64,000 nt of DNA from assembly GCA_021397835.1 (NCBI GenBank), contig JAJFZO010000034.1, forward strand, positions 4,590,501-4,654,500, given 5' to 3'. Source of the DNA: Moringa oleifera (Eukaryota; Streptophyta; Magnoliopsida; Brassicales; Moringaceae). The translations under genes and the position numbers were made by a program. Under the pieces are notes generated by a model. That model was not told the DNA's origin and ran no database searches. It saw nothing but the letters and a program-made list of their open reading frames with translations. This document shows positions 25,630 to 38,040 of the stretch, one piece after another (the first letter of the stretch is position 1; each line of letters opens with the position of its first letter).

Positions 25630-26560
25630 TTCTTGTAATGATAAGGGTCTAGACAGATATAAGTGTTACCCTAAATTGAAATTAATGACCCTATGAGTGT
25701 AAATCTAATGCATCATAAGATAAAAAAAAAAAGTGAATATACAACAATACGCATTACAAAAGAAAACTAAATAATAATTAACTAACATCAATAATAATCG
25801 GTGTCAATCTAATTAATCCAAAGAAACTACAAGAAGCATAAAGCCAAATGCACACCACAAAACAAAAGAGTTAAAATAAGAGTATTAACAAGAAAGAATA
25901 ATTCTTGCCCTAAATCAAGAAGAATGGTGATTGTAGATAATTGCAGATCTAGTGCATCAAAAAAACCCAAAAAAAAAAAAGTGAAATTGAATTCGCAGGC
26001 TATACATAATGAGGCAATACGTAATGAAAAAGAAAATCAAATAATAATTTACATCAATTAATTATGTAATTGTTAGAATTTCATGTAGAAAAAATATTTA
26101 CACAATCCATCTATATATAGAGTTTATAGTTTACAAAATTTATCAATCTCGTAGGATTTAAGATAACGGTTAAAAAATTAAAAAAAATCAGATAAAAATT
26201 ATCGCTACACTAAAATTCAAAAAATAACTTGATTATGTGTAAATAAAAACTTACTATGCAATAAATAAAATATATATTTATATTTATATTTATTAGATAA
26301 CATGTTTGATTATATATATGATAACGTGTTTGAACATGTCAACCTTGCCCCTCAACTATAACAACCCACAAACGGTGTCTCAATTATTAAATATTTTAAT
26401 TATTTTAATGGTGTATTAGATAAAACAAACCAATTATTAAAAAAATATGTGCCACGTGTCACATCAACCAGGCCGCCGAAATGGACACGCGAATCCTAAA
26501 AAGAAAGACAAAATAAAGAGAACAGTTAAATAAAAGATACGTATAGGGGGAGGCACATCT
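25630..26560 (+). promoter_or_regulatory. CYSTM upstream region with conserved CACGTGTC
   Basis: The 5' flank of the CYSTM gene, duplicated at 20920-22080. A G-box/ABRE-like CACGTGTC lies at 26453-26460, conserved between the copies; such elements are typical of abscisic-acid and stress-responsive genes. The sequence alone does not show which factor binds. Confidence 0.5.
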
Positions 26561-26722
26561 GACTCAGCATTTTCCTGGCTTGCGTGCTTTTCTTTCTCTT
26601 AGTCTTTGCTCTTAATACTCTGTTTCACGCGGTGTCGCTGACCCCTGACCGTCATTGGAAGCTTCGTCGTCATCCAAAGAAGCAACCACTCAGGCCGGTT
26701 CTACCTGCTCCTTTCTCTCTTC

Positions 26723-26730
26723 TATATATA
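26723..26730 (+). promoter_or_regulatory. Probable TATA element of the CYSTM gene
   Basis: TATATATA within a CT-rich context about 155 bases upstream of the ATG at 26884. The spacing leaves a 5' leader of about 120 bases, ordinary for a plant gene. Confidence 0.5.
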
Positions 26731-26883
26731 CAGACGAAGGAGATATATGCACCTACCTACTCCATAACAGCAGACACATAACCTTCTTGTGACATCGCTG
26801 AGAGGCACATCTTCTTCGTGTTTTTTGTTTCCGATCTTGATAATAAGATTCCTTCTTGTTGTTGATTTGATTTTCGTTCAAAT

Positions 26884-27393
26884 ATGAGTCAGTATAATCA
26901 GAATCAGCCTACAGGTAATCTTACACTTCACGAGTTTCTTTCCCTCTGTGGTTTCATTAATTTAGTTATTGTAGATGTAGGGATTTCATGCCTGTATTGA
27001 TTGAAAGCTGTATATGTAATTGATTGAAAACCTTCCTCCTCTTTTGAGTTCAGCTGAGTCTTCTGAAACAATTTATTACTGTGAATTAGAAACTTCTTCA
27101 ATTCAATTTATAACAAATATGAAGTAGGTTGTGAACACAAGCAAGAAGCGAACACTTAATTTGGTTTTCCTGATTTCATCTATTTGATAGTGTATTTTGA
27201 GTAATAATTAAGATCGAGTTTGCTCTGAATATCGTTGACAGTGACATACCCTCCTCCACCAGTATCGACAGCACAGGCAGGGCCTTACGCGGCTCCACCG
27301 CCAGCTGGTTATCCCACCAATGACTCTTATCAGAGTGCTTCTGCGCCTGTGGAGACCAAATCCAGGGGCGATGGTTTCTGGAAGGGATGGTAA

Positions 27394-27429
<36 letters not shown>

Positions 27430-27512
27430 GGGATGGAGTTGTTGATGATTGTCGTTTTGTATGCAGCTGCGCTGCGTTGTGTTGCTGCTGTGTCCTAGAC
27501 GCATGCTTCTGA
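26884..27512 (+). CDS. Cysteine-rich transmembrane (CYSTM) module protein, WIH-like
   Basis: Small tail-anchored membrane protein of the CYSTM family, linked in plants to stress tolerance and, for the WIH subgroup, to early germ-line development. Exons 26884-26914, 27242-27389 and 27467-27512 join with GT-AG introns (donor ACAG/GTAATC, acceptor GACAG/TGACA; donor GGATG/GTAAGC, acceptor ATGCAG/CTGCG) into 225 bases, 74 residues. The N-terminal part is rich in Gln, Pro, Tyr and Ala ('TYPPPPVST', 'AAPPPAGYP'). The C-terminus 'GFWKGCCAALCCCCVLDACF' is the diagnostic CYSTM module with a run of Cys ending in CF. Each exon is too short to stand out as an open frame, so the gene is easy to miss. The module probably inserts in the plasma membrane. 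Confidence 0.88.
27397..27427 (+). repeat. CT microsatellite inside CYSTM intron 2
   Basis: An uninterrupted CT repeat of about 15 units begins seven bases after the intron 2 donor site and runs straight into CCAG, forming a strong polypyrimidine tract before a cryptic acceptor at 27429-27430. The annotated acceptor lies 36 bases further on. Confidence 0.8.
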
Positions 27513-27559
27513 GGATCCAGGGCGAACTCCAGCGACACGATCTTCATCCTTTGTTATGT

Positions 27560-30500
27560 CTATGTATTATTTTTTAAATAATTATTAGAATTACATAAAT
27601 TGGATTGTTTCATTGGCTTATGGTTTGTATAAATAAATTGTAGTTGCTTTTCTTTCCCTTTCTGGTAACTTCTCTCTATTCCTTTTTCAAGTTTCGCCGC
27701 GACTTTTTTCATTTTTTAATTTTGTGTAGCAATAACCATTAAATTAAAGTATGTGAAATTATTATGACTTCAATAGGAAAATTTATGAAAAATAAATATT
27801 TCAAAAATAATATATATATATATATACATGTGCAGTAAAGATCATTGGCCAGCAAAGTGAAATTATCACAATGGTTATAGATCACCACTAGTGATTTTTA
27901 TTTTCCAAAGATCTTATTATTGTAAGACAACATTGACATATTGGTGGAGAGTTATATGTCAATGACTAAGATGTTCAAACATCTAGGATAACATTTGTTT
28001 GGTATTTAATGGGTAAGGATTCATAATAACTAAAGATATATTAACAAGTTTAACTTGATTAAAATGTTAATATTCTAATTTTAAATTTACTTTCAAATAA
28101 TATAAAATTTATTATTTTTTTGAATTTATTTTTAAAATAAATATCATATAAAACTCTGAAATCTTTTTTTTTCAAACAAATTTTAACTTTTAAAAAATAT
28201 TTTAAATAAAACATGATCTATCACTGGTATGCAAATTAGACTTTATCTTAAAACAATTATGAAAAAATAAAAGCATTGTTAAAATCTTTTTTAAAAATTA
28301 TTTAAATAATTAATTCTATATTTTATTTCGAATTCATTCTTTAATTCTAAATAGTTTTTGACTCATAAATTTTTTATAATTTTTTTTAAAATTTTGATAA
28401 TATATGTATTTTTAATATTAAAAATTTTAAAATTTTTATAATAATAACTCAAATGTTTTTTGCATCAAGTGTAAAAGAGATCTAATATGATTATTTTTTA
28501 ATTTTTAAAATTTGTTTAATTTAAAATAATAAAAAAATTTATTTAAAATAAATATTTGTTTAAAACGAAAAGATGACCCTAAGTTTCTATATTACCTTTA
28601 TCTTTAATCGTGTTATCCTTTAAAATATCAAACCTCATTTCATTGTAAGTAAACAAGATTAAATATTTATCAAATTTAAAAACAAGATTAAATATTTTAC
28701 CAATTTTAAAAACAAGATTGTTAAAAACAATTATAAATTGTAGTCTGCTATTAATTCAATAACATATGAGTAATCACTCTCCTGTCGGTAAACGTCCAAT
28801 CTAATATGTCAAGGCGTCAACATCACTTTCAATCAAAAATCAAGTGTGTATATATATGTATCAATAAACTGCTAACAAGTTGCTTTAAAATTGTATTAAA
28901 GATAAAAAAGAAAACGGATAAAAAATTTTAAAAACATTATTTATCATATTTTATTTTTACATCACTTTATCAACATGGCTTAATATTATTATGACATATA
29001 ATTTATTAAATTATAAATAAATAAAATAGTATTGTCATCACAAAAATATTTTTTATTTTTTATTTTTATAATATATTATTTAATTATTTTTAATTTAATA
29101 ATTTTAAAATAAATATTATATAAAACTTTTATATTTATCTTATATTATCAACCAAATATTTATGTTTCAAAACTGATAAATCTAACTTTAATCTATAAAT
29201 TAAAACTAAATTAAATTTTATCAAAAAAATTTAAAAATTAAAAATATTTAAATTAAAAATCTTATATACCAAATTTTAATTTAAATTTTTTTACAAATGT
29301 AAACTACCTTCACCAAAAGTTTTAAAATTTTTAAGTACTTAAAAATATATTTTTTAAGATTTAAACTATCAAAAATTTAAAAATTTACCAAAAATATTTT
29401 TATAGCGAAGGGATCAATCCGAAATATAATAAAAAAATTTATTAAAATTATTTTTAAAATATTTTAATAACAAAAATATTTTTAATTATTATTGTTATTT
29501 GAGTTAAGGTTGAATTTGATATTAAATTAATAAATTAAAATAATTTATTATTTTTTAAATATAAAAATTTGATTGATAATATATGATAAATATTACAATT
29601 TATATAATATTTATTTTTTAAAATAATTTATTTAATTTTTTTAAAAAAATAATATAAACTAAATCTGCCTAAACATTCTGATTTTTCTATGATAATCTGT
29701 AGGGCCCACGGCTTGGAAAAAAAAGTCTCTCATTGAATAGTGCAAACGTGGACCCTAGAAGTAGTTTGCGGAGTGGGTGAAAGGGCATTATCGCATGTAA
29801 ATTACTAATTAGCATCACAGAGAGTGGACAAGTTACCGACTGTAACGGTTTACCTAAGAATAATAATAATAATAATTTTAACTAATAAATATATATAATT
29901 AGAAGTGGAAAAATCTTATTCAGCTTTATCAAATTAAATATTCCATTTTAAGTTTGAAAGTTCATTCCTTTATATTATATATTAATATAATATGGTTTTT
30001 TAAAATTCAAATAATTAAAAATTGAAAAATAACATTGAGGATTAGGTTTGAGTTTGACAAATCCAATTGATTTCTCTTGATTTTAATTTTGTTTGTTTGT
30101 GGTTGTATTAATATGTTAATATGTTAATTTTATATTTAATTAATTTAAATTTTAATATATTATATTATATTATATTATTTATTTTTATTATAATTAATAA
30201 TTTTAATTTATTTTAGAGTTTGATTATTATAAATAAGTTCAAAGATACTTTCTTCTTCTTCTTCTTCTTCTTCTTTTCTCCTGATTAGGTTCTCCTCTAT
30301 CTTGTTCTTTGCTCTATCTTACAGGATAAATTCATGCGTTGATCAATTTTAGAATTAACTGACTCCAATAGGATTTTTACCCTTAAAATATATTTGGTAC
30401 AAAATTATATCTTCTGATGATATAAGTAAGATACATTATTTTTTAATTTTTTAAAAAAATTTAGGGTTTAGCTTCCATAAAAATTTAATATTTAGTTTAT

Positions 30501-31040
30501 TTTACTAATTAAATTTTATATTTTAAAAAATAATAAATCGAATATTAATCTATCAATTTTATATAAATTAAACTTTAACTCAAATAATTATAAAATATTA
30601 AAAATATTTTTATTATTAAAATATATCAAAAATGACTCAACTAAACTTTTATTTTATTTTGGATCCAGGACTCAAATTTATACAATTTTGATATAAAATC
30701 TATTTTTATTATTTTTTTATTTTTAATATTTAAAATTTTTTAAATTTTTTAATAGTAACTTAAATATTTTTTTACATTTATAAAATTTTTCAAGTTAAAA
30801 TTCGTTGTATAATACCTTCAATATAAGTATTTTTAATTTTTAAAATTTTTAGTAAAATTTAATTTAAATCAAATTGATATATCAAAATTAGATTTATCAT
30901 TTTTTAAAAATAAAAATTTGATCGTTAACACAAAATAAATATCAATAAAATATTTATCTTAAAATTAATAATAAAAAATTAAATTCTGCTGTTTTTATTT
31001 TTTATTTCCTAATTTTCTAAATGAATCTCACTGTTGTGTC
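27560..31040. other. Very AT-rich intergenic DNA, no gene seen
   Basis: Long tracts of TTTTAAAATTT-type sequence. A TTC microsatellite lies at about 30251-30276. The less AT-rich island near 29695-29850 shows no coding frame. Nothing else supported. Confidence 0.55.
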
Positions 31041-31064
31041 TTTTGATTTCAAATTTCCAAAAGT

Positions 31065-31214
31065 AACAGAGCCCAAACAAAGACAAGAACATTACAGGCC
31101 TCAAAACTAGGCCCAAACGTGCAGAACCAGATCCAGCTAGAGCTAGGGTTTCCTCTTTCCAGGTTTGTATTAAAGTAGGCCAGTATATCGTTTCGTCGCC
31201 TTAAGCTAGGGTTT
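31065..31214 (+). promoter_or_regulatory. eL27 promoter: site II-type and telo-box motifs
   Basis: Two site II-like GCCCA motifs (31071-31075 in GAGCCCAAAC and 31111-31115 in TAGGCCCAAAC) are followed by two telo-box elements, TAGGGTTT at 31144-31151 and 31207-31214. This combination is the usual signature of plant ribosomal protein promoters, where TCP and Pur-alpha/TRB-type factors bind. The second telo-box is about 40 bases before the ATG and may be in the 5' leader. Confidence 0.7.
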
Positions 31215-31256
31215 ACACCAGAGAAACGCAGGCCGCGCGCGAGAGAGAGGGAGAAA

Positions 31257-31664
31257 ATGGTGAAGTTCCTCAAACCAAACAAGGCGGTGGTACTGCTGCA
31301 AGGCCGCTACGCTGGCAGAAAAGCCGTTATCGTTAGGTCCTTTGACGATGGAAACAGAGAGCGCCCTTACGGCCACTGTTTGGTTGCCGGGATAAAGAAA
31401 TACCCCAGCAAGGTTATCAGGAAGGACTCTGCCAAGAAGACTGCGAAGAAATCCAGAGTCAAGGCCTTCGTCAAGCTCGTCAACTACCAGCACTTGATGC
31501 CCACTCGCTACACCTTGGATGTCGACTTGAAGGATGTGGTCACCGTTGATTCTCTTCAGTCCAAGGACAAGAAGGTGACTGCCCTCAAGGAGACCAAGGC
31601 AAGGTTCGAGGAGAGGTTCAAGACTGGCAAGAACAGGTGGTTCTTCACCAAGCTCAGGTTTTGA
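31257..31664 (+). CDS. RPL27: 60S ribosomal protein eL27
   Basis: Component of the cytosolic large ribosomal subunit. The 135-residue protein matches eL27 along its full length: an N-terminal KOW domain ('[16 protein letters not shown]', about 11-26), the 'GHCLVAGI' segment (about 40-47), a basic stretch around 55-70 and the conserved end '[11 protein letters not shown]'. 135 residues is the normal plant length and the gene has no intron. The codons are GC-richer than the flanking DNA, as usual for a highly expressed gene. The start is the only ATG giving the conserved MVKFLKP N-terminus. Confidence 0.97.
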   Translation: MVKFLKPNKAVVLLQGRYAGRKAVIVRSFDDGNRERPYGHCLVAGIKKYPSKVIRKDSAKKTAKKSRVKAFVKLVNYQHLMPTRYTLDVDLKDVVTVDSLQSKDKKVTALKETKARFEERFKTGKNRWFFTKLRF

Positions 31665-32352
31665 GTCGCCGGCTTGTTTTGTGGCCTTCTTCGAGAAGAG
31701 GGTTCTTCCCATCATTTTCTTCAAAGAAGCTTTACTAGTAGTTCTTAAGTGGAGGACCTTTTGGTTAATGAGACTGTTTTTGTGGAGTCAGTCGGATCTG
31801 TTTTGTTGGGATGCTTTTTGGCTTATTGTTTTGATGTTATAATGTTTCCTCTTTTATCTAACATATGAATATGCTCTTGTTTTTAAAGCTATTTATTTGA
31901 GTTTATTCAGTTTTTGTACTTATGAATGTGAATCCGCTATTAGTCATGGCTTTTAGATGGCGAGAACCCTCTATTCTTTACTAGCCTAGCCATGGATGCT
32001 TAGTTGTTTGAAACAGCGGCCATTGATAGGGGTTTTCTGGAGATGTGGTCCCTTTTGGTTGAAATCATTTTAATTATTTTGTCATGTAGAGCATTGTTTG
32101 GAAGTCAATGTGGTTTTTTATAAACTATTTTCAATGTGTTTATGAGATTGTTCTGTTTATATGATGCTTGAGCTAGGTTATCTGTCCTTGTATCCGCCTT
32201 GTTAAATTGATTTATAGCTCCAATGCTCTATGATTTTGCTTGTTATTCAGAGTCTAGTGCTGCAGTGTCTACACTATTGTAATTGTAGTTGTCTGAAAAG
32301 ATTTACTTTTGTTTTAGTAGTCTGAAGGTTGATCTTACATCTTTTGAAGGGC

Positions 32353-32388
<36 letters not shown>

Positions 32389-34100
32389 GACATTATGCCC
32401 GCTTTGTCCGAATATGGTGTACTCCTTGTAAGTTCTTTGCACATTCTATGGTGGGGCTTCTCATGGAGCTGTTCTGTTTTGCTAATAAAGTGATGAAGTT
32501 TTGTTATGCCTATTGCAATATTATCTTTTTCCATTTATGGAGTTTATGTGAACTGTTCTGCACTAACCATTGTAATCTGTAAATGATATCAACTCTGCTT
32601 ATAGATAATTTTTCAATAATGTTGTGCTTGAAGAGGAATTGATGAAGGTTTCTTTGTTTCTTTTATATGCCTTCTGTGAAGGATGCTGGAATATACTTTT
32701 CATTTAGGTATTTATGGTTGAGATGAGATATTTTTTCTTGGTTTTTTCAAACACATACTACAGTCTTTTTCTTTGTAAGTAACAAATCAGTTGGTTTCAG
32801 ATACATCTATGGATTGTCTATGATTGCTATTTGATTCACCTGTGTTTTATCATCGCATTCTAGGTAAAAAAAGTCTGGTATTTGACCTTGCATAAATGCT
32901 TTCACACAATTGGATTCATGTAGCATGTCTTTTCCATGGCAAGGTTGTTCGGTGATTCCCAGAAACTGATATGTTGTAGAGAAATCAAATTCAATGGTGG
33001 GTTAGGGAGATTTTAATGATTTAATGTGTCTCTTGATTAATTTTATAATTTGATTTGGTCTTGATTAGACTGGTCCTTAAGTTTTTCCTTCAAAGCAGAC
33101 ATTTCTTTTCTGGTTTTGTATTTCTGATGTTTTCTCTATTTCTAAATTTTTTTAATTACTTCTTTAATATTGATTTTGGTTTCCTTTTTATAATTTGGTG
33201 GTATCTGATGATATTTTAATTTGTATGCTCTGTATCTGGATAGAACTTGGTCCACCTTTTGTAGTGTTCACTAGAATATTCACCATTTTTTGCATTTGAA
33301 ATGCTCAATTGCCGGTTACAGCAAAATTTTACACTTGTACAAGGTTTTTAAAAACAATGGTTTATTCTAATCTAAGTTATTTTTAACATAGAACAAAATT
33401 AAGTGTAACATCTTTGTGGATGGATGAATCTGAATCCATGTGGATTAGGTATTTCTGAGGTTTTCAGGATTATAGGTCTCAGGATTTGCTTATTTTTTGG
33501 CAGATGCCTAGATTTCTGGTCTGCTTATTCGCTCTGTTCTGCTCTGCTTGTTCGTGGATGGATGTTATGTCTGATTGTGCTTTAGTTATATTATACTTTA
33601 GTTATATTATAGAACAGTTCGGAAATTATAACTTGGAATGTTAGCTGAAATAGTGTCTTGTCAACTTTGGTCAGATATCTTAGAACATCCATAATTTTGA
33701 GTTAACAATTGTGTCTTTTTGTGTAAAATCAGTCACTTTCTGGCCTACAGTCAGGCAGGTGGACTGGTTAAGATCAGAAACAGTCTTGTCTCTCTTGATG
33801 GAGAGGGGTAGGAGATGACAAGGTTGTTTCATGGGTTTTTTTGGATTCTTCAAACAGATACAAATGGTTGATCATGGTGACTCTGATATTTACTTTGCAC
33901 TATGATCTGACGTATTTGAGAACCTTTTGGTAGGGTATGGTTAGTATTTCTTTTTCCAATTCAATATTTTTCCTAATCAAATCTCTTGTGATGCTGATTT
34001 GGGTTAGGAGTTTGATGAGAGCCTTGCATATAAATATTTCTGAGTAATTGAATTTGCCAATAATTGCTGCTTCTATTAGGGTTATCATGGTTTGGTTCAA
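31665..34100. other. eL27 3' region and downstream intergenic DNA
   Basis: The 3' UTR of eL27 probably occupies the first 200-250 bases. The remainder is less AT-extreme than most intergenic DNA here but has no open frame with a recognisable domain. A TA microsatellite of about 16 units lies at 32356-32388. An unannotated noncoding transcript is possible but not shown by sequence. Confidence 0.45.
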
Positions 34101-34579
34101 ATCGACGAATTGAATTATAACTTTTAAGTTTTAAATCGAAATTTGTATAAATAATTTTAGTTTTGATTCGTAATTAAAATTATTTTAAAAATAATTTGAT
34201 TATATTTTATATCAAAATTATTTTAAAAATAATTTAATTATTATTTTTATTTTAAAATAATTCAGTTGTGGTTTAAGTAAATTTTGAATTAAAATTAAAA
34301 CAAATAATTTCAAATTTAAATTTTAATTAAATTAATTTTTAAAAAATTAAATAATTTTAATTTAAAAAATTAAAATAATTTTAATTTAAAAAATTAAAAT
34401 AATTTTAATTTTAAAATATATATTTTAATAAAATTATGATTATTTTTAATTTTATTAAAAATTTATAATTAAAATATAAATATTAAATTTATAATTAAAA
34501 TATAAGTGAAACTTAAATCAAAATCGAATTTGAATCTGAATCGCTTATAAACGAAATTTGAATCACTTTCGAATAGAAT
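34101..34579. other. AT-rich low-complexity DNA
   Basis: TTTAATTTAAAAAATTAAAATAA-type sequence, no genes seen. Confidence 0.5.
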
Positions 34580-34699
34580 ATTAATCGAAATCGCAACTTA
34601 ATGGTTAAAGTTTCGGTTTATCTTAATCATACCATGAACATTAATCGAAATCGCAACTTAATGGTTCAAATTTCGGTTTATCTTAATCATACCATGAAT
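34580..34699 (+). repeat. 60-bp tandem duplication
   Basis: A 60-base unit starting ATTAATCGAAATCGCAACTT at 34580 is repeated immediately at 34640 with only one or two substitutions (GGTTAAAGTT against GGTTCAAATT). Recent local duplication with no evident function. Confidence 0.85.
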
Positions 34700-36320
34700 T
34701 TGAATCGACGGTTTGAAATCGAAACCGAATTGAACTCATTCTTAGTCACCTCTAACTTTTACCTAACTAATAAATTCAATGATCCCTGAAAATTTTCTTT
34801 GGTGCAAGTTTTATTTATCTCTTTGGAATTATGAAAATTGAGGAAGATTTTTTTTTTTTACTTTGTTTTTAATGCATATTTAAACATCTAAATGTAAAAT
34901 TTATTATTATTATTTTTATAGATGTATTAGGATGCTTGTTTTGTGAAATTTTGAAATGTTTAAGATGTGCTTATTTTTAATATTACAATGTTTAAAGTGA
35001 TCGTTTTTTAATTTTAAAATATTTAGATCAATAATTTGGATGCTTTCAATGTTTTTATTTTGAGAAATTAATGTCATTTGAATGCTTTTATACAATTTAA
35101 AATATTTATAATCAGTGTTCCTCACAAATTTCATGTATTTGTAAACATAACTGGTAAGCAATACTCAAACCAATATTTTCATTAACATCTAAAATATGGT
35201 CTGTACTGTGTTTTCCTTTAACATATATATATATATATATATATATAATATAAGAGTTTTCAAATGAAGTTTTTTTTTTGTCAACTTCCAAATCTATAAA
35301 ATTGTCATAAAAAATAAATATATAAGATAATATATTTTTAAAAGTAAATATTAAAAAATCTTAAAGTATATCCACTTTTAATTTGTATTACGAAATATGA
35401 TTTATTCAATTATATTTTTAATATTTTAATTTGTTTTTATATTTAAACTTTACATTAAAAAATTTAAATAAAAAATATTTAATTGAAAATGTTACAACAT
35501 CAATTTTTAATTTGAATTTTTTTGGATATAAAAAATGTTCAAGGTATTATTATAAAAACTTTTAAATTTTTATTATTAAAAAATATGTTTTTTATTTTTA
35601 CATGGCCAAAAATTTAAGATATTTATAAAAATACTTTATAAATACAAAATTATTTGAATTTGATGAATGAATTTGAATTATTATTTTTAAAAATATTTTA
35701 ATAATAATTTTTTTGAATAAATATTATTTAAAACTTTACGTTTTATATTCCTTCTTCAATCAAACTTTGATATATTAATTTTATTTAAAATAAATTTTAA
35801 TTAAAAAATTATAAAAAATTAATAACTTTTTATTACTGAAATTATTAAAAACTACTTAAATAGATTCTACACTTTATTTTCATATTATTCTTCAAATTTA
35901 AAAAATTCTCAACAAACAACTATTTTTTATGAATTTTTAAAATTTATTATATTATATTTTAAAAAAATATATTTTTAATACTAAAAAATTTTAAAATTTT
36001 TTATGATGATAGCTTAACTATTTTTTTTTACATAAGTATAAATTATAAGTCAAATTTTATTATAAAAAATATTTATAATTTAAACATCTTTAATATTTAA
36101 TTTTTTAATAAATTTTAATTTAAATAAAATTAAAATATTAAAAATATTTTATATACGTTTTGAAAATAAATATTTGATTGAAAAGAGAGAATAAGATTTA
36201 AGATTTAAAATTGTATTTATTTAAATATTTTTAATTTTTATAATTATTTAAATTAAAATATAAATTAAATTAAATTGAAACATCAAAATTACAATTGGAA
36301 AAATTGATACAAATGTTCAA
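34700..36320. other. AT-rich intergenic DNA, no gene seen
   Basis: Low-complexity AT sequence; TA microsatellite at about 35224-35248. No coding signal. Confidence 0.5.
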
Positions 36321-36327
36321 ATTAAAA

Positions 36328-36375
36328 AATGAGTATAGTTTAAAGTTTTTCTTTAAACTTTAAACTATACTCATT
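36328..36375. repeat. Perfect hairpin: 21-bp arms, 6-base loop
   Basis: Bases 36328-36348 are an exact inverted complement of 36355-36375, with TTCTTT between. It is unusual for a perfect 48-base fold-back to stand alone in decayed intergenic DNA. It may be a recently formed palindrome or a small inverted-repeat remnant; it is not followed by a T run and there is no gene just upstream, so a terminator is not implied. Confidence 0.75.
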
Positions 36376-37700
36376 GGAAATGAGATTACAGAGATGTGGC
36401 AAGCATGCCCTTTGTTCTTTGTTTATCTTTTATTGATGAGATTATTTATTGAGTAAATTCATGTTGCATTCTATTATAAATTTAAAATTACGTAAGAATA
36501 TTCAAACCAAATTTAATTTACAAAATAAATAATATTAAAAACAGTACAAATTATTGATCATGAACATGTTTTAAAATAGGTATAAATTTATGGCAAATAA
36601 ATAATTATCATGCAATTTATTGACAAAATATTTAAAAATTTAGTATAAGTAGTATTTTTGGGTACAAATTTAAGTAGTACCTACTGATTATTTTAAGTGG
36701 ATCAATTTTATATATTTATATGCTCAAAATAATGAATTGTTGAATAAAAAAATAATGCTCAAAATATATCAATTGAGTTGAAAATAAAATAGAAAAGTGT
36801 AGCAAAATGCACAAAACTGTTGATAAATAGGGTTTGTACATTTTATGATGGGTAAAATTCTCTCACCGATGAATGTAGGGAGAGTTGCCTACTTAAATTT
36901 GTAATCAAGCTTAAATTCATATTAATCATGAAACTTTATTATAAAATTTCGATTTTATAATTAGCACTATTTTCCCTCGAAATACACCCATGTCTCTTAA
37001 AAATAAAGGCTTTTGCTTTAATTTTTTACTTTTTCAATATTGATGATAAATTAGATTGTACTTCGGACCGACCTTGATTTTGGATAATCTATTACCGTTT
37101 AGATAATTGATAGGTATGTTGCTCTTATTATTTATGTCATTCTTGCATTACCATATTTAAGATGAAAGGAAGAAAAATCAATATCATGTCATGTGTGAAA
37201 GTTATCTAAGGTTTCTCTCTCTTTAATGTATTTATAGATATTGCAATCATTCACCCAAACAATTATTTTCACACTTCATTTTGCTCCATTCGTTCATTAT
37301 CCCTATTGGATTTATTTCATTTTTCTGTGAATCACATGATTAACTTGGTGGCGATTAATTCATTTATTATTAATATTTCACTTTTTATATGGTATTTAAT
37401 TGTCATTCAAATTTTATTAACTAAGTAATTTCACTTGTTTTTTTTAAATAAAAAAATTCTTAATTTTAAGAAATAAAAATTAGAATTTAATTCTTATTAT
37501 AAGATAAATATTATATTATATGATGACGATGATGATGGGTCAATAATTAAATAACACATATATCCCACAGCAAAGACAAAGGTTGATCCCTTGCTCTTAC
37601 CCAAAACAACATCCTAAGAATCCAATGATGATGAAATAAAACCAAATTTAATAATTGATTAACCAATCAAATCATTAGATTAACTCCTTAATCTGACATT
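36376..37700. other. Intergenic DNA, no gene seen
   Basis: AT-rich; nothing recognised until the pyrimidine-rich leader region of the GRAS gene. Confidence 0.5.
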
Positions 37701-37779
37701 TCCCCTGACTCTATCCTCTTTAATCAGACGGACTTCACCACTCCTCCTTCACATAATAATTAATTAATATATCGCTTGT

Positions 37780-38040
37780 CTTCTCTCTCCGTTGGCTAAA
37801 AAGTTATGCAACTTTTCCTCTGATTTTTCCCCCACTTTCTCTCTCTCCAAACAGGTACAGGCCCTCTTCTCCTCTTCTCTCTCCCTCTGACACAACCCTG
37901 CAACTTCTGCACAAACTGTTCTCGTCTTGTCTTTCTTACAAATATTTGTCCCTTTTCACTCGAAAGCTCTTCGCGTTTCGAATCTCTTCTCCCTAAAGAA
38001 ACACGAGCACACACACGCACACACACTGTGTCTATCGATC
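37780..38040 (+). promoter_or_regulatory. SCL23 pyrimidine-rich 5' leader
   Basis: CT-rich DNA (several CTCTCTC stretches at 37781-37890) followed by an AC repeat (about 38002-38028) leads to the ATG at 38041. CT/GA-rich leaders of this kind are bound by BPC factors in other plants; here that is inference only. Confidence 0.4.

Noticed and set aside
27208..27547. Minus-strand open frames over the CYSTM gene
   Set aside because: They are produced by the CT microsatellite (Glu-Arg repeats) and the antisense of CYSTM exon 2; the spliced plus-strand gene explains the region.
31206..31724. 172-codon minus-strand open frame opposite eL27
   Set aside because: Antisense shadow of a GC-rich, highly conserved ribosomal protein gene.
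36328..36375. Rho-independent-type terminator
   Set aside because: A bacterial concept, with no T tract after the hairpin and no gene upstream; recorded only as a palindrome.
37927..38040. Longer N-terminus for the SCL23 protein
   Set aside because: The extension begins at a non-ATG codon in a CT-rich leader; the conserved MLxSLV start is at 38041.
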